Below are positions 6,722-13,728 of a DNA stretch of 13,728 bases, in pieces (position 1 is the first letter of the stretch; each line of letters starts with the position of its first letter). The position numbers were made by a program, and so were the translations under genes. The stretch is from Streptosporangiaceae bacterium (GTDB lineage: Bacteria; Actinomycetota; Actinomycetes; Streptosporangiales; Streptosporangiaceae). The stretch is taken from positions 1 through 13,728 of the forward strand of contig JASHQP010000311.1 in assembly GCA_030039095.1 (NCBI GenBank), given 5' to 3'. Under the pieces are notes generated by a model. The model saw nothing but the letters and a program-made list of their open reading frames with translations, was not told the DNA's origin and searched no databases.

Positions 6722-8686
6722 TCACTCCCCGCTCGTGGCGTGGTGAATGTGATTCCGCATGTCAGGGCAATGTGAGGTAGACGGGGGCACATCCAGGGAA
6801 GGGTTCCGGTCAAAGAAACCACTCGGCTTGAGCGAGAATCCGACCCGCTCGACCGGCATGACCGGCCAGTCCTCGACGCGCGGAATATGGTTGCTTCCCA
6901 GCGTGTACCAGAGCACGAGATGGGTATTTTCCAGTGAACGGTTCGCCCGGGTCCAATCTGGCAGGCCCGCCCCGCCAGGGTGCTGGTTCGGGTATTCGCC
7001 CGCCGGGTATCGTTCCCCAGGGGTATAAGGTGTCGCCCACAGATGCTTGGTTATAAAGGCGGCCCGTTGCGTGATAAGAGCCTTGGGATGGTAGTACGGG
7101 AAAGTGTTCCAATGCGGGACCAGCTTGTATCCGGTCGGCTGGCCCAGTGCATTCTTCTTGTCGTGACTCACGATCAGCCAGTACCGTCCGGTTGTGAGAT
7201 CAATGCTGCGCTGAGCCTCCAGCTCGGTCCGCAGAGGGGTGGCCCGGGCGGCGAATGCATTGCCGAGGGGGTTGCCAGCTCCCATGGGGAGCGCCTCGGT
7301 GTTGACCTCGTAAAGCGAGTTCTGGAGGCCGTCCACGCTCATGTCGAGCCTGATGCAGAAGAAATGCTGATGGTTGGTGGCCAGCAACTGCGGGGCGACT
7401 AGGGTCCCGAATTCTCTTGTCTCGCCTGGCGGCAGGGCGCTGGTCAGCATGATGCCGGTCAGCTTGATCTCGAGTTCGATCGTCCCATCCTGGTACAGGT
7501 ACCAGTAAAATCCGTACTCGTAGTTCCCGAATGTCGCGATGGATGAGATCACGAGCCGCCTGCATCTGCGCGTTTCTGCATGATCAAGGCCTGCGTCATA
7601 GTGCTTCCACAGCAGGCCGAAATCCTCTTCATGCATGCAGATGGCGTTTCTGATGGTGTAGGGGTTTCCCTTGTTGTCGCTGAGCTCGACGTCGAAATAC
7701 CGGATCTCGCCGAGACAGTCACAGCCCAGCTCCAGCGAGTTCACAAGGGACCCGAGCCCGTATTCCCCGATATCGAACGCGTTCTGCCACGCGTGGTACG
7801 GGCGCGGATCGCCATAGGGGATGACCAGCTCCGCGACGGAGGCCCGGGACAGCACTGGCCGGGCGCGCCCCCCGTCGTTGTATGCGAGCGCGTGCAGAGT
7901 CAGACCCTCCCGCTGGTTGAAGCCGACCCGGAACTGCCACTTCTGCCAGCGGACTTCCCAGCCCTCGACGGCAAAGCTCACGCCCTCAGGCTGGCGGATT
8001 TCCAGCGCCTTGAGATCGGTGCGCAGCGCGCCGACCCTGTCGGGCGTGTACCCTCCATCCCCGGGCGGCAGCGGAACGATTCCCCGGTCGTCCACGCGGA
8101 CGACCTCCATCGTTGCGAGATCGATCAGCGCATGCAGGCCCTCAACCGGCTTGGCGTAGGGATTCGCGGCTGGGTCTCCGCGATAGAAGCACAGGGCCCA
8201 TGCCAATCGCCGGTGCTTGTCTTCGTCTGGTGCAGATGATCCGACGCTCCAGGACTCGATCATCACCTGATCGACCCCCTCGATCCCTCGCCTCGCAAGG
8301 GCCGTCCTGAACCCCGGGTGCGCTTTGAGCGCAGCCTCTGCCTCGGCGTACTCATCCAGCGTGATGGGCGCCTGAACGCCCGGGACCGGCCGCCATTCGA
8401 TCACCCGCATCCGCTGCGGATCCACGAGCGCCTCACAGGTCATCAGCTCGCCCGGTGCGAAGACCACCACCGATATCTCGCGGCGGGGAGCCTCGCCCTG
8501 GCGGAAGCCGAGCAGGGCTTCGGCGGAGGGTTCGCGCAGGCTGACCTCGGCGATGCGCGCGCCCTCGGTCAGGTAACCGCCCTCGTGAAGCGCCTGAACG
8601 GTGGCGCGGATCTCATCGGCGCCGAGCGGATCGAGAGGGTGCCGGGTCCCCTGCCCGGTGGCCGTGGCGCGTTCCGTCGTGCTCAT
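6722..8686 (-). CDS. Copper-containing primary amine oxidase (TPQ-dependent)
   Basis: A 654-residue protein close in length to the Arthrobacter-type enzymes. It oxidises primary amines to aldehydes with release of NH3 and H2O2. All catalytic residues are visible: the base Asp305 in AFDIGEYGLG, the topaquinone precursor Tyr389 in TFGNYEYG, the copper ligands His439 and His441 (NHQHFF), and His600 in NHIPRVEDWPVMP, followed by the conserved FFDRNPSLDVP. The residue numbers run a constant few positions ahead of the Arthrobacter globiformis enzyme as I recall it. There is no signal peptide, so it is probably cytoplasmic. ATG 8686 starts 4 bp after the aldehyde dehydrogenase stop; a TTG at 8698 would overlap that gene. 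No good Shine-Dalgarno is near, so translation is probably coupled. The C-terminus is a short His-rich tail (NHIHHATSGE). Confidence 0.95.
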   Translation of the reverse strand: MSTTERATATGQGTRHPLDPLGADEIRATVQALHEGGYLTEGARIAEVSLREPSAEALLGFRQGEAPRREISVVVFAPGELMTCEALVDPQRMRVIEWRPVPGVQAPITLDEYAEAEAALKAHPGFRTALARRGIEGVDQVMIESWSVGSSAPDEDKHRRLAWALCFYRGDPAANPYAKPVEGLHALIDLATMEVVRVDDRGIVPLPPGDGGYTPDRVGALRTDLKALEIRQPEGVSFAVEGWEVRWQKWQFRVGFNQREGLTLHALAYNDGGRARPVLSRASVAELVIPYGDPRPYHAWQNAFDIGEYGLGSLVNSLELGCDCLGEIRYFDVELSDNKGNPYTIRNAICMHEEDFGLLWKHYDAGLDHAETRRCRRLVISSIATFGNYEYGFYWYLYQDGTIELEIKLTGIMLTSALPPGETREFGTLVAPQLLATNHQHFFCIRLDMSVDGLQNSLYEVNTEALPMGAGNPLGNAFAARATPLRTELEAQRSIDLTTGRYWLIVSHDKKNALGQPTGYKLVPHWNTFPYYHPKALITQRAAFITKHLWATPYTPGERYPAGEYPNQHPGGAGLPDWTRANRSLENTHLVLWYTLGSNHIPRVEDWPVMPVERVGFSLKPSGFFDRNPSLDVPPSTSHCPDMRNHIHHATSGE

Positions 8687-8690
8687 GAGG

Positions 8691-10235
8691 CTACGCAAAC
8701 CTTGCCATCACGTGCTTGACCTGCGTGTAGTCCTCAATGGCGTACTTGGACATGTCCCTCCCATAACCGGACTGCTTCATCCCTGTCCAGGGCATCTCCG
8801 ACACCAGCGGCAGGTGATCGTTAATCCAGACCGTCCCGAACGCCAGCTGCCTGGCCACGCCCAGGGCCCGGCCCACGTCCCTGGTCCACACTGACGCGCA
8901 GAGGCCGTATGCCACATCGTTGGCCCACCTGACCGCCTCGCTTTCGGTTGTGAACCGCTGGATGGTGACCACCGGCCCGAAGACCTCCCGCTGGACCAGC
9001 TCGTCAGTCTGGGCGACGCCTGTCACAACCGTGGGTTCAATGAAGAAGCCCGGTCCCGGCCTTGCGTGCCCGCCGGTCAGCACGCGGGCGCTGGTGCCCT
9101 CCGCGCGTTCCAGAAATCCAAGAACACGCTCCCGGTGCTCGGCGGTGATCACCGGCCCCATCTCTACGTCGGGGCCTTCCGCGGGATCCCCGACCTTCAT
9201 GGTTTCCACTCCTGAGACAACAGCATCCACCACATCGCTGTAGACCCGGTCTGCCGCAATGACCCGGCACGCGGCGGCGCATTCCTGTCCGGCGTTCCAG
9301 TACCCGGTCACCTTGACCGTCTCCGCCACCTGGGCCAGGTCAGCGTCGTCGAACACGATGACCGGGGCCTTGCCGCCAAGCTCCAAATGAACCCGCTTCA
9401 GGGTGGCCGCCGCAGCAGCCGCCACTTCTTTGCCTGTCGCTACATCCCCGGTCAGGGACACCATTCCCACCTGCGGATGGCGGACGATCGCCGCGCCCAC
9501 CGGCTCGCCGTCGCCGGTGATCACGTTGACGACCCCGGGCGGGAAGATGTCCTGGGCCAGCTCCGCCAGCCGCAGCGTGGTCAGTGGGGTCTGCTCGGAT
9601 GGCTTCAGCACGCAGGCATTGCAGGCGGCAAGGGCAGGGCCGAGCTTCCACGCCGCCATCATCAGCGGGTAGTTCCACGGCGTGATGAGCCCAACGACCC
9701 CGATTGGCTCACGGCGGATCATCGACGTGTACCCGCGAAGGTACTCCCCAGCGGCGCTGCCCTCCGGTGTGCGCGCCGCGCCTGCGAAAAACCGCAGGTT
9801 GTCGACGACGAACCCGATTTCTGGCTCGCCAACCGATCGAGGCTTGCCGACGTTCCTGGACTCCAGGGCGAGCAGCTCCTCACCGTGCCGCTCGACGGCA
9901 TCAGCCAGCCTCAGCAGCATGCCTGCCCGCTCCTGCGGTGTGGTCTCGAGCCACCCCGGGAGGGCCTTTCGCGCAGCTTCAACGGCCCGGTCGACATCGG
10001 CCGCCGACCCTCTGGGAACCTCGGCGATGGCCTCACCTGTCGCCGGGCTGATGACCTTCGTCGTCTGGCCGTCCACCCCGTCGAGCCATTCGCCGCCAAC
10101 GAAGTTCCGCAGCCGGGAACCGGCTGGCCCTGGCACCCGCTGCCGGTACTCGGGCGGCGTCACAAGCTGTGCGGCGGAGTCGGCGTCCGGGCCGGGGACC
10201 TGGCTAGCCGACGCGGCGTGGGGTGATGCGGACAT
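8691..10235 (-). CDS. NAD(P)-dependent aldehyde dehydrogenase (aminoaldehyde/betaine-aldehyde type)
   Basis: A 514-residue ALDH-superfamily enzyme. Catalytic features are complete: Asn188 in TPWNYP, Lys211 in LKPSEQTP, the nucleotide-binding SLTGDVATGK (260-269), the general base Glu285 in LELGGKAP, and the nucleophile Cys319 in GYWNAGQECA. Sequence style (SLTGDVATG, WINDHLPLVSEMPW) is nearest to gamma-aminobutyraldehyde/betaine aldehyde dehydrogenases. The N-terminus is about 35 residues longer than usual and low in complexity, so it may be disordered. ATG 10235 has AGAGGGGA about 6-7 nt upstream. It is the first gene of the operon, with the copper amine oxidase 4 bp behind, so its likely job is to oxidise the aldehyde produced by that enzyme. 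Substrate specificity within the family cannot be fixed from sequence. Confidence 0.92.
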   Translation of the reverse strand: MSASPHAASASQVPGPDADSAAQLVTPPEYRQRVPGPAGSRLRNFVGGEWLDGVDGQTTKVISPATGEAIAEVPRGSAADVDRAVEAARKALPGWLETTPQERAGMLLRLADAVERHGEELLALESRNVGKPRSVGEPEIGFVVDNLRFFAGAARTPEGSAAGEYLRGYTSMIRREPIGVVGLITPWNYPLMMAAWKLGPALAACNACVLKPSEQTPLTTLRLAELAQDIFPPGVVNVITGDGEPVGAAIVRHPQVGMVSLTGDVATGKEVAAAAAATLKRVHLELGGKAPVIVFDDADLAQVAETVKVTGYWNAGQECAAACRVIAADRVYSDVVDAVVSGVETMKVGDPAEGPDVEMGPVITAEHRERVLGFLERAEGTSARVLTGGHARPGPGFFIEPTVVTGVAQTDELVQREVFGPVVTIQRFTTESEAVRWANDVAYGLCASVWTRDVGRALGVARQLAFGTVWINDHLPLVSEMPWTGMKQSGYGRDMSKYAIEDYTQVKHVMARFA

Positions 10236-10322
10236 GGACAGTCCCCTCTGACCGGATCAGCCGACGTACGTCACCGCATCTGCCTGGCGGATCACGGCGG
10301 TGGCAGCTCGACAGCAAGAGAT

Positions 10323-10351
10323 ACGTTATGCTTACAAATATTTGAAGTCAA
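10323..10351 (-). promoter_or_regulatory. Promoter of the amine-oxidation operon
   Basis: Minus-strand TTGACT (10351-10346) is a 5/6 match to the -35 consensus. Seventeen bases on is TAACGT (10328-10323), and the overlapping CATAAC (10330-10325) is a 4/6 -10 match at 15 bp. This is the AT-rich part of the 174-bp divergent intergenic region (10236-10409). The transcript would carry a leader of about 80 nt before the aldehyde dehydrogenase ATG. I saw no convincing plus-strand promoter; TACGAT (10370-10375) is only a possible -10 for the regulator gene. Confidence 0.5.
10335..10344. promoter_or_regulatory. Candidate operator, perfect palindrome CAAATATTTG
   Basis: A perfect 10-bp dyad lies inside the spacer between the -35 and -10 elements of the operon promoter. 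A bound repressor there would block RNA polymerase. It is the only clear dyad I found in the gap, and the neighbouring divergent gene encodes a GntR-type regulator, the usual arrangement for local control. Confidence 0.45.
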
Positions 10352-10409
10352 CAGTTTCAGAGACAGAGGTACGATCGCATCCAGGGAGCAGGAAGTTGAT
10401 CTAGAACGG

Positions 10410-11978
10410 GTGGGCAGGACGATGGCCGCTGTCGAACCGCGCCCCGCCCGTAACCCGTCCGATGCGTTGTCGGCGCCCACGCGGCGGCTGCTGTTCCGGA
10501 GGGTCGGGGCATCCGACGCGCCGTCGGCCGTGGTCCGTCGGCTCCGCGCAGCGATCGTCCTGGGGCTGCTATCCGACGGCGACAAGCTCCCCCGCGAAAC
10601 CGACCTCGCCAGGGAACTCGGCGTAAGCAGCTTTTCCCTCCGGGAGGCGCTGAGCATTCTCCGGAGCGACGGCCTGATCATCACGCGGCCGGGCAAGAAG
10701 GGCGGCAGCTTCGTGCGGCGGCCCCGGGAGCCGCTGCCGCTGGCGAGCGACGAGCTGGTCCAGCTCTCCTCGGCGGAACTGCGCGACCTCGGTGACTGGC
10801 GTCAGATGCTGACGTCTACTGCCGCAAGCCTCGCTGCGCAGCGAGCCGCTCAGGCGGATGTCGAACGGCTCTCGCAGTACGCAGAGCAAGTGGCGACCGC
10901 GGAGGATAACGAGGAGGCCCAGCGTGCCTACGCGCGGTATCACGTCGAACTCGCGGCAGCGGCCCAGTCGACCCGGCTCAGCAGAGCCGAGTTCAGCATG
11001 CACGAAGAGTTCGACTGGCTGGTCGGCCTTATCCTGAGCGACCCGGCACGCCGGCGGGCCAGCGCGCAGGCCCTGCGAGCCGTGGCGGCCGCGGTCCGCG
11101 ACCAGCAGCCCCAGGCTGCGCACGCCTCCGCCGAGCGGCACGTCGCCGCCGTAATCCAGGAACTAGCACGGCTTCGCCTCGAACTGATAGCAGCACGGCA
11201 CCTATCGGCCCGCACCCCACCCGCCCGGGTTGAGAATCAGACGTTCGCAGCCGAGATCCGCCGCTTCGCCGGGCACATCCTGCAGCAACTGAACCAGCTC
11301 GCACAAGAGGCGGCGGAACCGCTCGCCTCGGGGGACAGTTCTGCCGGTATCCAGCAGCGCGTCGCCCGGACCCTGTTCTCGAGGCTGGACGATATCGAGT
11401 CGGCAACCCACGGACTCGGTGTCATCGCTGAGGTGGGCGTTGTCCCGGGGCACCCCTACTGGCTGGACTGGTGGCAGAGGACGGAGGCAGGCAACCTGGA
11501 GCGGGACACACGCCACGTGATGGACCCGCACCGCGACGACTTCTACGACTACGAATCGCGTGAATTCATCGCGCACCCGCGCAAGGATCTCCTGCCGTGG
11601 GCCACCGGTCCCTACGTCGACCACGGCGGCGTCGACGACTACCTCGTCACGGTGTCCGTGCCGATCGTCCGTGAGGGCCGCTTCCTCGGAGTGGCGGCGA
11701 CGGACCTGCTCGTAGCCTCCCTCGAGGGAACCTTCGCTCCATGGCTGGCCGGCACCGAGAACCCTTGTCTCCTGCTCAACGCCGAGGAACGAGTCATCAT
11801 CTCCAACGCCCTGACACACCACGTCGGCGAAGTCGTCCGAGAGGCCAGTGGGTTTCACCTGGCGGAGCTCGGCGTCTTCGGATGGTCGCTCGCCACGCAG
11901 GTCACCCCGATGCTCGGGCCAGCGCGGCTGCGATCGCGCGACAGCAGCCACGATGCCCCGAGCCCTGCGCCGGACTGA
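10410..11978 (+). CDS. GntR/FCD-type regulator fused to a C-terminal Cache-like sensor domain
   Basis: A 522-residue protein, about twice the length of a usual FCD-GntR regulator. Residues 36-104 are a GntR winged helix (LPRETDLARELGVSSFSLRE, then RPGKKGGSFV as the wing). Residues about 122-260 are all-helical and FCD-like, with candidate ligand or metal histidines His178, His238 and His244. After a helical linker (275-330), residues about 332-470 resemble a Cache/PDC fold: GVIAEVGVVPGHPYWLDWWQ, WATGPYVDHGGVDDYLVTVS, then VPIVREGRFLGVAATDLLV. There is no signal peptide or membrane helix, so the sensor must be cytoplasmic. GTG 10410 and ATG 10422 are both possible starts, and neither has a well-spaced ribosome binding site. 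It is divergent from the amine-oxidation operon, so it probably controls that operon in response to an amine, aldehyde or acid. Confidence 0.8.
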   Translation: MGRTMAAVEPRPARNPSDALSAPTRRLLFRRVGASDAPSAVVRRLRAAIVLGLLSDGDKLPRETDLARELGVSSFSLREALSILRSDGLIITRPGKKGGSFVRRPREPLPLASDELVQLSSAELRDLGDWRQMLTSTAASLAAQRAAQADVERLSQYAEQVATAEDNEEAQRAYARYHVELAAAAQSTRLSRAEFSMHEEFDWLVGLILSDPARRRASAQALRAVAAAVRDQQPQAAHASAERHVAAVIQELARLRLELIAARHLSARTPPARVENQTFAAEIRRFAGHILQQLNQLAQEAAEPLASGDSSAGIQQRVARTLFSRLDDIESATHGLGVIAEVGVVPGHPYWLDWWQRTEAGNLERDTRHVMDPHRDDFYDYESREFIAHPRKDLLPWATGPYVDHGGVDDYLVTVSVPIVREGRFLGVAATDLLVASLEGTFAPWLAGTENPCLLLNAEERVIISNALTHHVGEVVREASGFHLAELGVFGWSLATQVTPMLGPARLRSRDSSHDAPSPAPD

Positions 11979-11998
11979 GCTCGAGCCCTGCGCCGGAC
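11959..11998. repeat. 17-bp direct repeat straddling the regulator stop codon
   Basis: CGAGCCCTGCGCCGGAC occurs at 11959-11975 and again at 11982-11998, a 23-bp period. The first copy encodes the last residues of the regulator (SPAPD) and the second lies just past the stop. A small tandem duplication is the simplest explanation. Confidence 0.7.
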
Positions 11999-12232
11999 GA
12001 GCGAACTGAGTGGAGCCGCCGGAGTCTACGCTTGCCATCGATAGCCAAGCTGATTGAGGTGCCGCTGGGATGCGCCAATTCAGCTTCGGTAGAAAATTTA
12101 GGAGCTGAGATTGTGACGATGCCTTGCAGGAGGTACGCCGGCCGAATCGGAGCATCATTTTCCTCCTGATATCGCAGGAGTCGTCAGTCGGCAGGGACCG
12201 CTGAGCGTGGCGTAAGAGGTCGTGATGGCTGC
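11979..12232. other. Non-coding gap between convergent genes
   Basis: No supported gene. Open frames crossing it are continuations of antisense shadows of the regulator gene. It holds one short hairpin, CTCCTG-ATATCG-CAGGAG (12163-12180). Its left arm, extended by one base (12162-12168), could pair instead with CAGGAGG at 12127-12133. Neither structure is followed by a clean T-tract, so a terminator role for the two convergent genes is possible but not shown. Confidence 0.4.
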
Positions 12233-12613
12233 TCAGCGCTTGGGCGTGAACGATGTCGAGCAGCTGTTTGCCTGGTGGCCGCGGACTACCGTGACGTCTA
12301 CGACGACCCTGTAGCCGGGGGCTGCGCCGCTCACGTAGTAGGCGACGGTGGTCCGGCCTGCAGAGTTCGCGACCCGGTAGTACGCCCGGTTTACGGTCTT
12401 GTAGTGGGCCACCGTGAATACCTCGGCCCCCGCTGCGGTGCGGACCTTTACATCGGTGGTGGTGTCGTCAGCCGGATGGCTATTGCTCACCGATGCCGTG
12501 CAGGATCCCAGCGCCGCCGTTGTGGTTGAGCCTGCCAGCGCCGGCCCGGCCACGGCGAGGGAAATGGCCGCTGCGGCGCCGATGGTGAGCGGAGCGATCA
12601 TGCTGCGTTTCAT
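12233..12613 (-). CDS. Small secreted protein with one likely disulfide
   Basis: A 126-residue protein with a clear Sec signal peptide: the basic MKRS start, a hydrophobic stretch (TIGAAAAISLAVAGP) and a probable signal peptidase I site after ALA near residue 27. The mature part is about 99 residues with exactly two cysteines, one near its N-terminus (GSCTASVSN) and one near its C-terminus (NSCSTSF). They probably form a disulfide tying the ends of a beta-rich domain (alternating segments such as TTDVKVRTAAG, YYRVANSAG, YRVVVDVTVV). It ends in FTPKR. ATG 12613 is preceded by GGGAGG (12625-12620) at 6 nt, which decides the start against longer in-frame extensions. I do not recognise a named family. 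Many actinomycetes secrete such small Ig-like or beta-sandwich proteins, and a role outside the cell is all that can be inferred. Confidence 0.8.
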   Translation of the reverse strand: MKRSMIAPLTIGAAAAISLAVAGPALAGSTTTAALGSCTASVSNSHPADDTTTDVKVRTAAGAEVFTVAHYKTVNRAYYRVANSAGRTTVAYYVSGAAPGYRVVVDVTVVRGHQANSCSTSFTPKR

Positions 12614-12691
12614 TTTGTTCCTCCCGTTGGATGACGCATGCTTGACGCTCTGCGTGCCGCAGAGGTTGACACGATGCGATCGCTCCGATGC

Positions 12692-12720
12692 TTTATTCAA
12701 TGGTCTTTCTTTTGTGCCAA
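12692..12720 (-). promoter_or_regulatory. Promoter of the small secreted protein gene
   Basis: Minus-strand TTGGCA (12720-12715, 5/6 to the -35 consensus) and AATAAA (12697-12692, 4/6 to TATAAT) are separated by exactly 17 bp in an AT-rich patch about 80 bp upstream of the start codon. It is a good vegetative-type promoter candidate. Confidence 0.5.
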
Positions 12721-12781
12721 GTACTGCCGGTTGAGCTGTAAACCTGCCCATGTGCTGTAATCGGTGGTAAAAGCCGGTGGC

Positions 12782-13728
12782 ATGGATGATGTGCTGCTCG
12801 GAATCGTGCTGGAGCGGCTGGAGAAAGATCCGCTGGCAGGCGAGGCCACCGCCGGGCTGGAGGCCGTCGCCGGGTCGTCCGCGGGCCGGGCGCGGGCGCT
12901 CGCGGGGCTCCTGACCGCGGCGCTGCAGCATTACCAGGCGCACGGTGAGGGGGACTGCCCGGTGTGCGGGCGGCCGGGAGCGCTGACCGCGCAGTGGCGG
13001 CAGGCCACGGAGGAGGAGGTGGCGCGGCTCGGCCAGGAGGCACAGGCCGCAGAAGATACGGAACGGGCCGCCGCCGGCGCCAGGCGCCACGCGCTGACCC
13101 TGGTGCAGCCGTCGCCGCCGGTGCTGTCCGGCGAGGCGCCCTGGGGCGTGGATCCCGGCCCGGCGCTCGCCGCGTGGTCGAAGTGGTCTGCGGTGCCGGA
13201 CCCTGGTGCGCCGCTGACCGCGGCTTCCCTGCGCGCGCTGGCTGACCATCTCGAGCAGGCGCTGCCGTCACTGGCGGGCGAGCTGGAGTCGCTGTCCGCG
13301 GAGGCGGACGCCAGGTACGCAGAACGCGAGGACGCGTGGGCTCCGGTCGCCTCGGCGGTTTCGGCGTGGTGCGCGAGTGCCGGGGAAGCGCGGGCCGGCC
13401 TGGCGCCCGTTGCGCCGGTCAAGGCGGCCGAGGCCTGGCTGAAGGCCGCCACCGACGAGATCCGCAACGAGCGGCTGGCCCCGCTGGCCGCGCAGGCCAA
13501 GAGCATCTGGGCGATGCTGCGCCAGGAGAGCAACGTGGACCTGGGCGCGATCCGGCTGGTTGGGTCGTCGACCCAGCGGCACGTCGAGCTGGACGTGAGC
13601 GTGGACGGGGCTCCCGGGTCGGCGCTGGGGGTGATGAGCCAGGGTGAGGTGAACGCGCTGGCGCTGGCGGTGTTCCTGCCGCGGGCCGGTGCGCTTGCCG
13701 CCGACGACTCGGTGCCGTCCGGCATCGT
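12782..13728 (+). CDS. SMC/Rad50-like ABC-type ATPase, C-terminal part; N-terminus missing, 3' end beyond window
   Basis: The plus frame is open from ATG 12782 to the edge (315 residues so far). It carries a CPVC pair (Cys59, Cys62) in GEGDCPVCGRPG resembling a Rad50/SbcC zinc hook, then a long Ala/Glu/Arg-rich helical stretch with coiled-coil character (about 70-105 and 150-245). It ends near LELDVSVDGAPGSALGVMSQGEVNALAL (in two parts, 268-279 and 280-295), where MSQGEVNALALAVFLPRA matches the ABC signature region that precedes Walker B. Proteins of this type begin with a Walker A P-loop a few hundred residues earlier, and none is present. An in-frame stop at 12758 blocks extension. ATG 12782 and GTG 12764 both lack a ribosome binding site. 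The gene is therefore probably 5'-truncated. Its function (DNA repair or defence-type ATPase) cannot be assigned. Confidence 0.7.
   Translation, partial: MDDVLLGIVLERLEKDPLAGEATAGLEAVAGSSAGRARALAGLLTAALQHYQAHGEGDCPVCGRPGALTAQWRQATEEEVARLGQEAQAAEDTERAAAGARRHALTLVQPSPPVLSGEAPWGVDPGPALAAWSKWSAVPDPGAPLTAASLRALADHLEQALPSLAGELESLSAEADARYAEREDAWAPVASAVSAWCASAGEARAGLAPVAPVKAAEAWLKAATDEIRNERLAPLAAQAKSIWAMLRQESNVDLGAIRLVGSSTQRHVELDVSVDGAPGSALGVMSQGEVNALALAVFLPRAGALAADDSVPSGI

Noticed and set aside
11202..12158. A 318-codon minus-strand open frame
   Set aside because: It is antisense to the regulator's well-supported FCD and Cache regions, with no recognisable motif or ribosome binding site; high-GC shadow.
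12163..12180. Hairpin CTCCTG-ATATCG-CAGGAG as an intrinsic terminator
   Set aside because: The stem is only 6 bp and no T-tract follows on either strand; kept only as a note in the gap.
12621..13249. Extension of the secreted protein frame upstream, giving a 338-codon protein
   Set aside because: The signal peptide and GGGAGG site place the start at 12613. The upstream part is antisense to the ATPase remnant.

Overview
The window is GC-rich (third codon positions mostly G or C) with frequent GTG starts. It encodes families typical of soil actinomycetes: a CGNR zinc-finger regulator, a pRiA4b ORF-3-like protein, an FCD-GntR regulator and small secreted proteins. I would place it in a high-GC actinomycete, but I cannot name the genus.

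The left third (1-3165) looks like an accessory region rich in gene remnants. A pRiA4b ORF-3-like fragment runs off the left edge and lacks its N-terminus. It is followed by an apparently intact, translationally coupled minus-strand pair: a CGNR zinc-finger regulator (1217-1744) and an arginase-superfamily protein (300-1220). The pair has a promoter that looks leaderless, with an inverted repeat over it. From 1825 to 3165 there are five consecutive broken genes: a CDF cation transporter C-terminus, an unrecognised C-terminal fragment, an N-terminal fragment beginning with SEYQYYEF, a HAD phosphatase without its N-terminus, and a frameshifted dipeptide-type ABC permease.

The centre (3155-10235) is a tightly spaced four-gene minus-strand operon. 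Transcription runs from an aldehyde dehydrogenase to a copper amine oxidase (TPQ, copper-ligand and catalytic-base residues all present), then an APC-family amine or amino-acid permease, then an FMN/FAD oxidoreductase of the old-yellow-enzyme/dienoyl-CoA reductase type. The likely logic is uptake of a primary amine, oxidation to aldehyde plus ammonia and H2O2, and oxidation of the aldehyde to an acid. The flavoenzyme acts on an unknown substrate or product. It keeps three of the four cysteines that hold the [4Fe-4S] cluster in the family.

Divergent from the operon is a 522-residue regulator (10410-11978). It has a GntR winged helix, an FCD-like helical domain and a C-terminal Cache-type sensory domain, with no membrane segment. 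Cache domains are usually extracytoplasmic, so this looks like a soluble one-component amine sensor. It is the most interesting item in the window. The shared intergenic region carries a minus-strand promoter whose spacer contains a perfect 10-bp palindrome, a natural operator candidate.

The right end (11979-13728) holds a non-coding gap, a small secreted two-cysteine protein with a good promoter and ribosome binding site, and the C-terminal part of an SMC/Rad50-like ATPase. That ATPase has a CPVC zinc-hook-like motif and an ABC signature but no Walker A region, and it continues past the right edge. I saw no rRNA, tRNA, CRISPR array, transposase or integrase.
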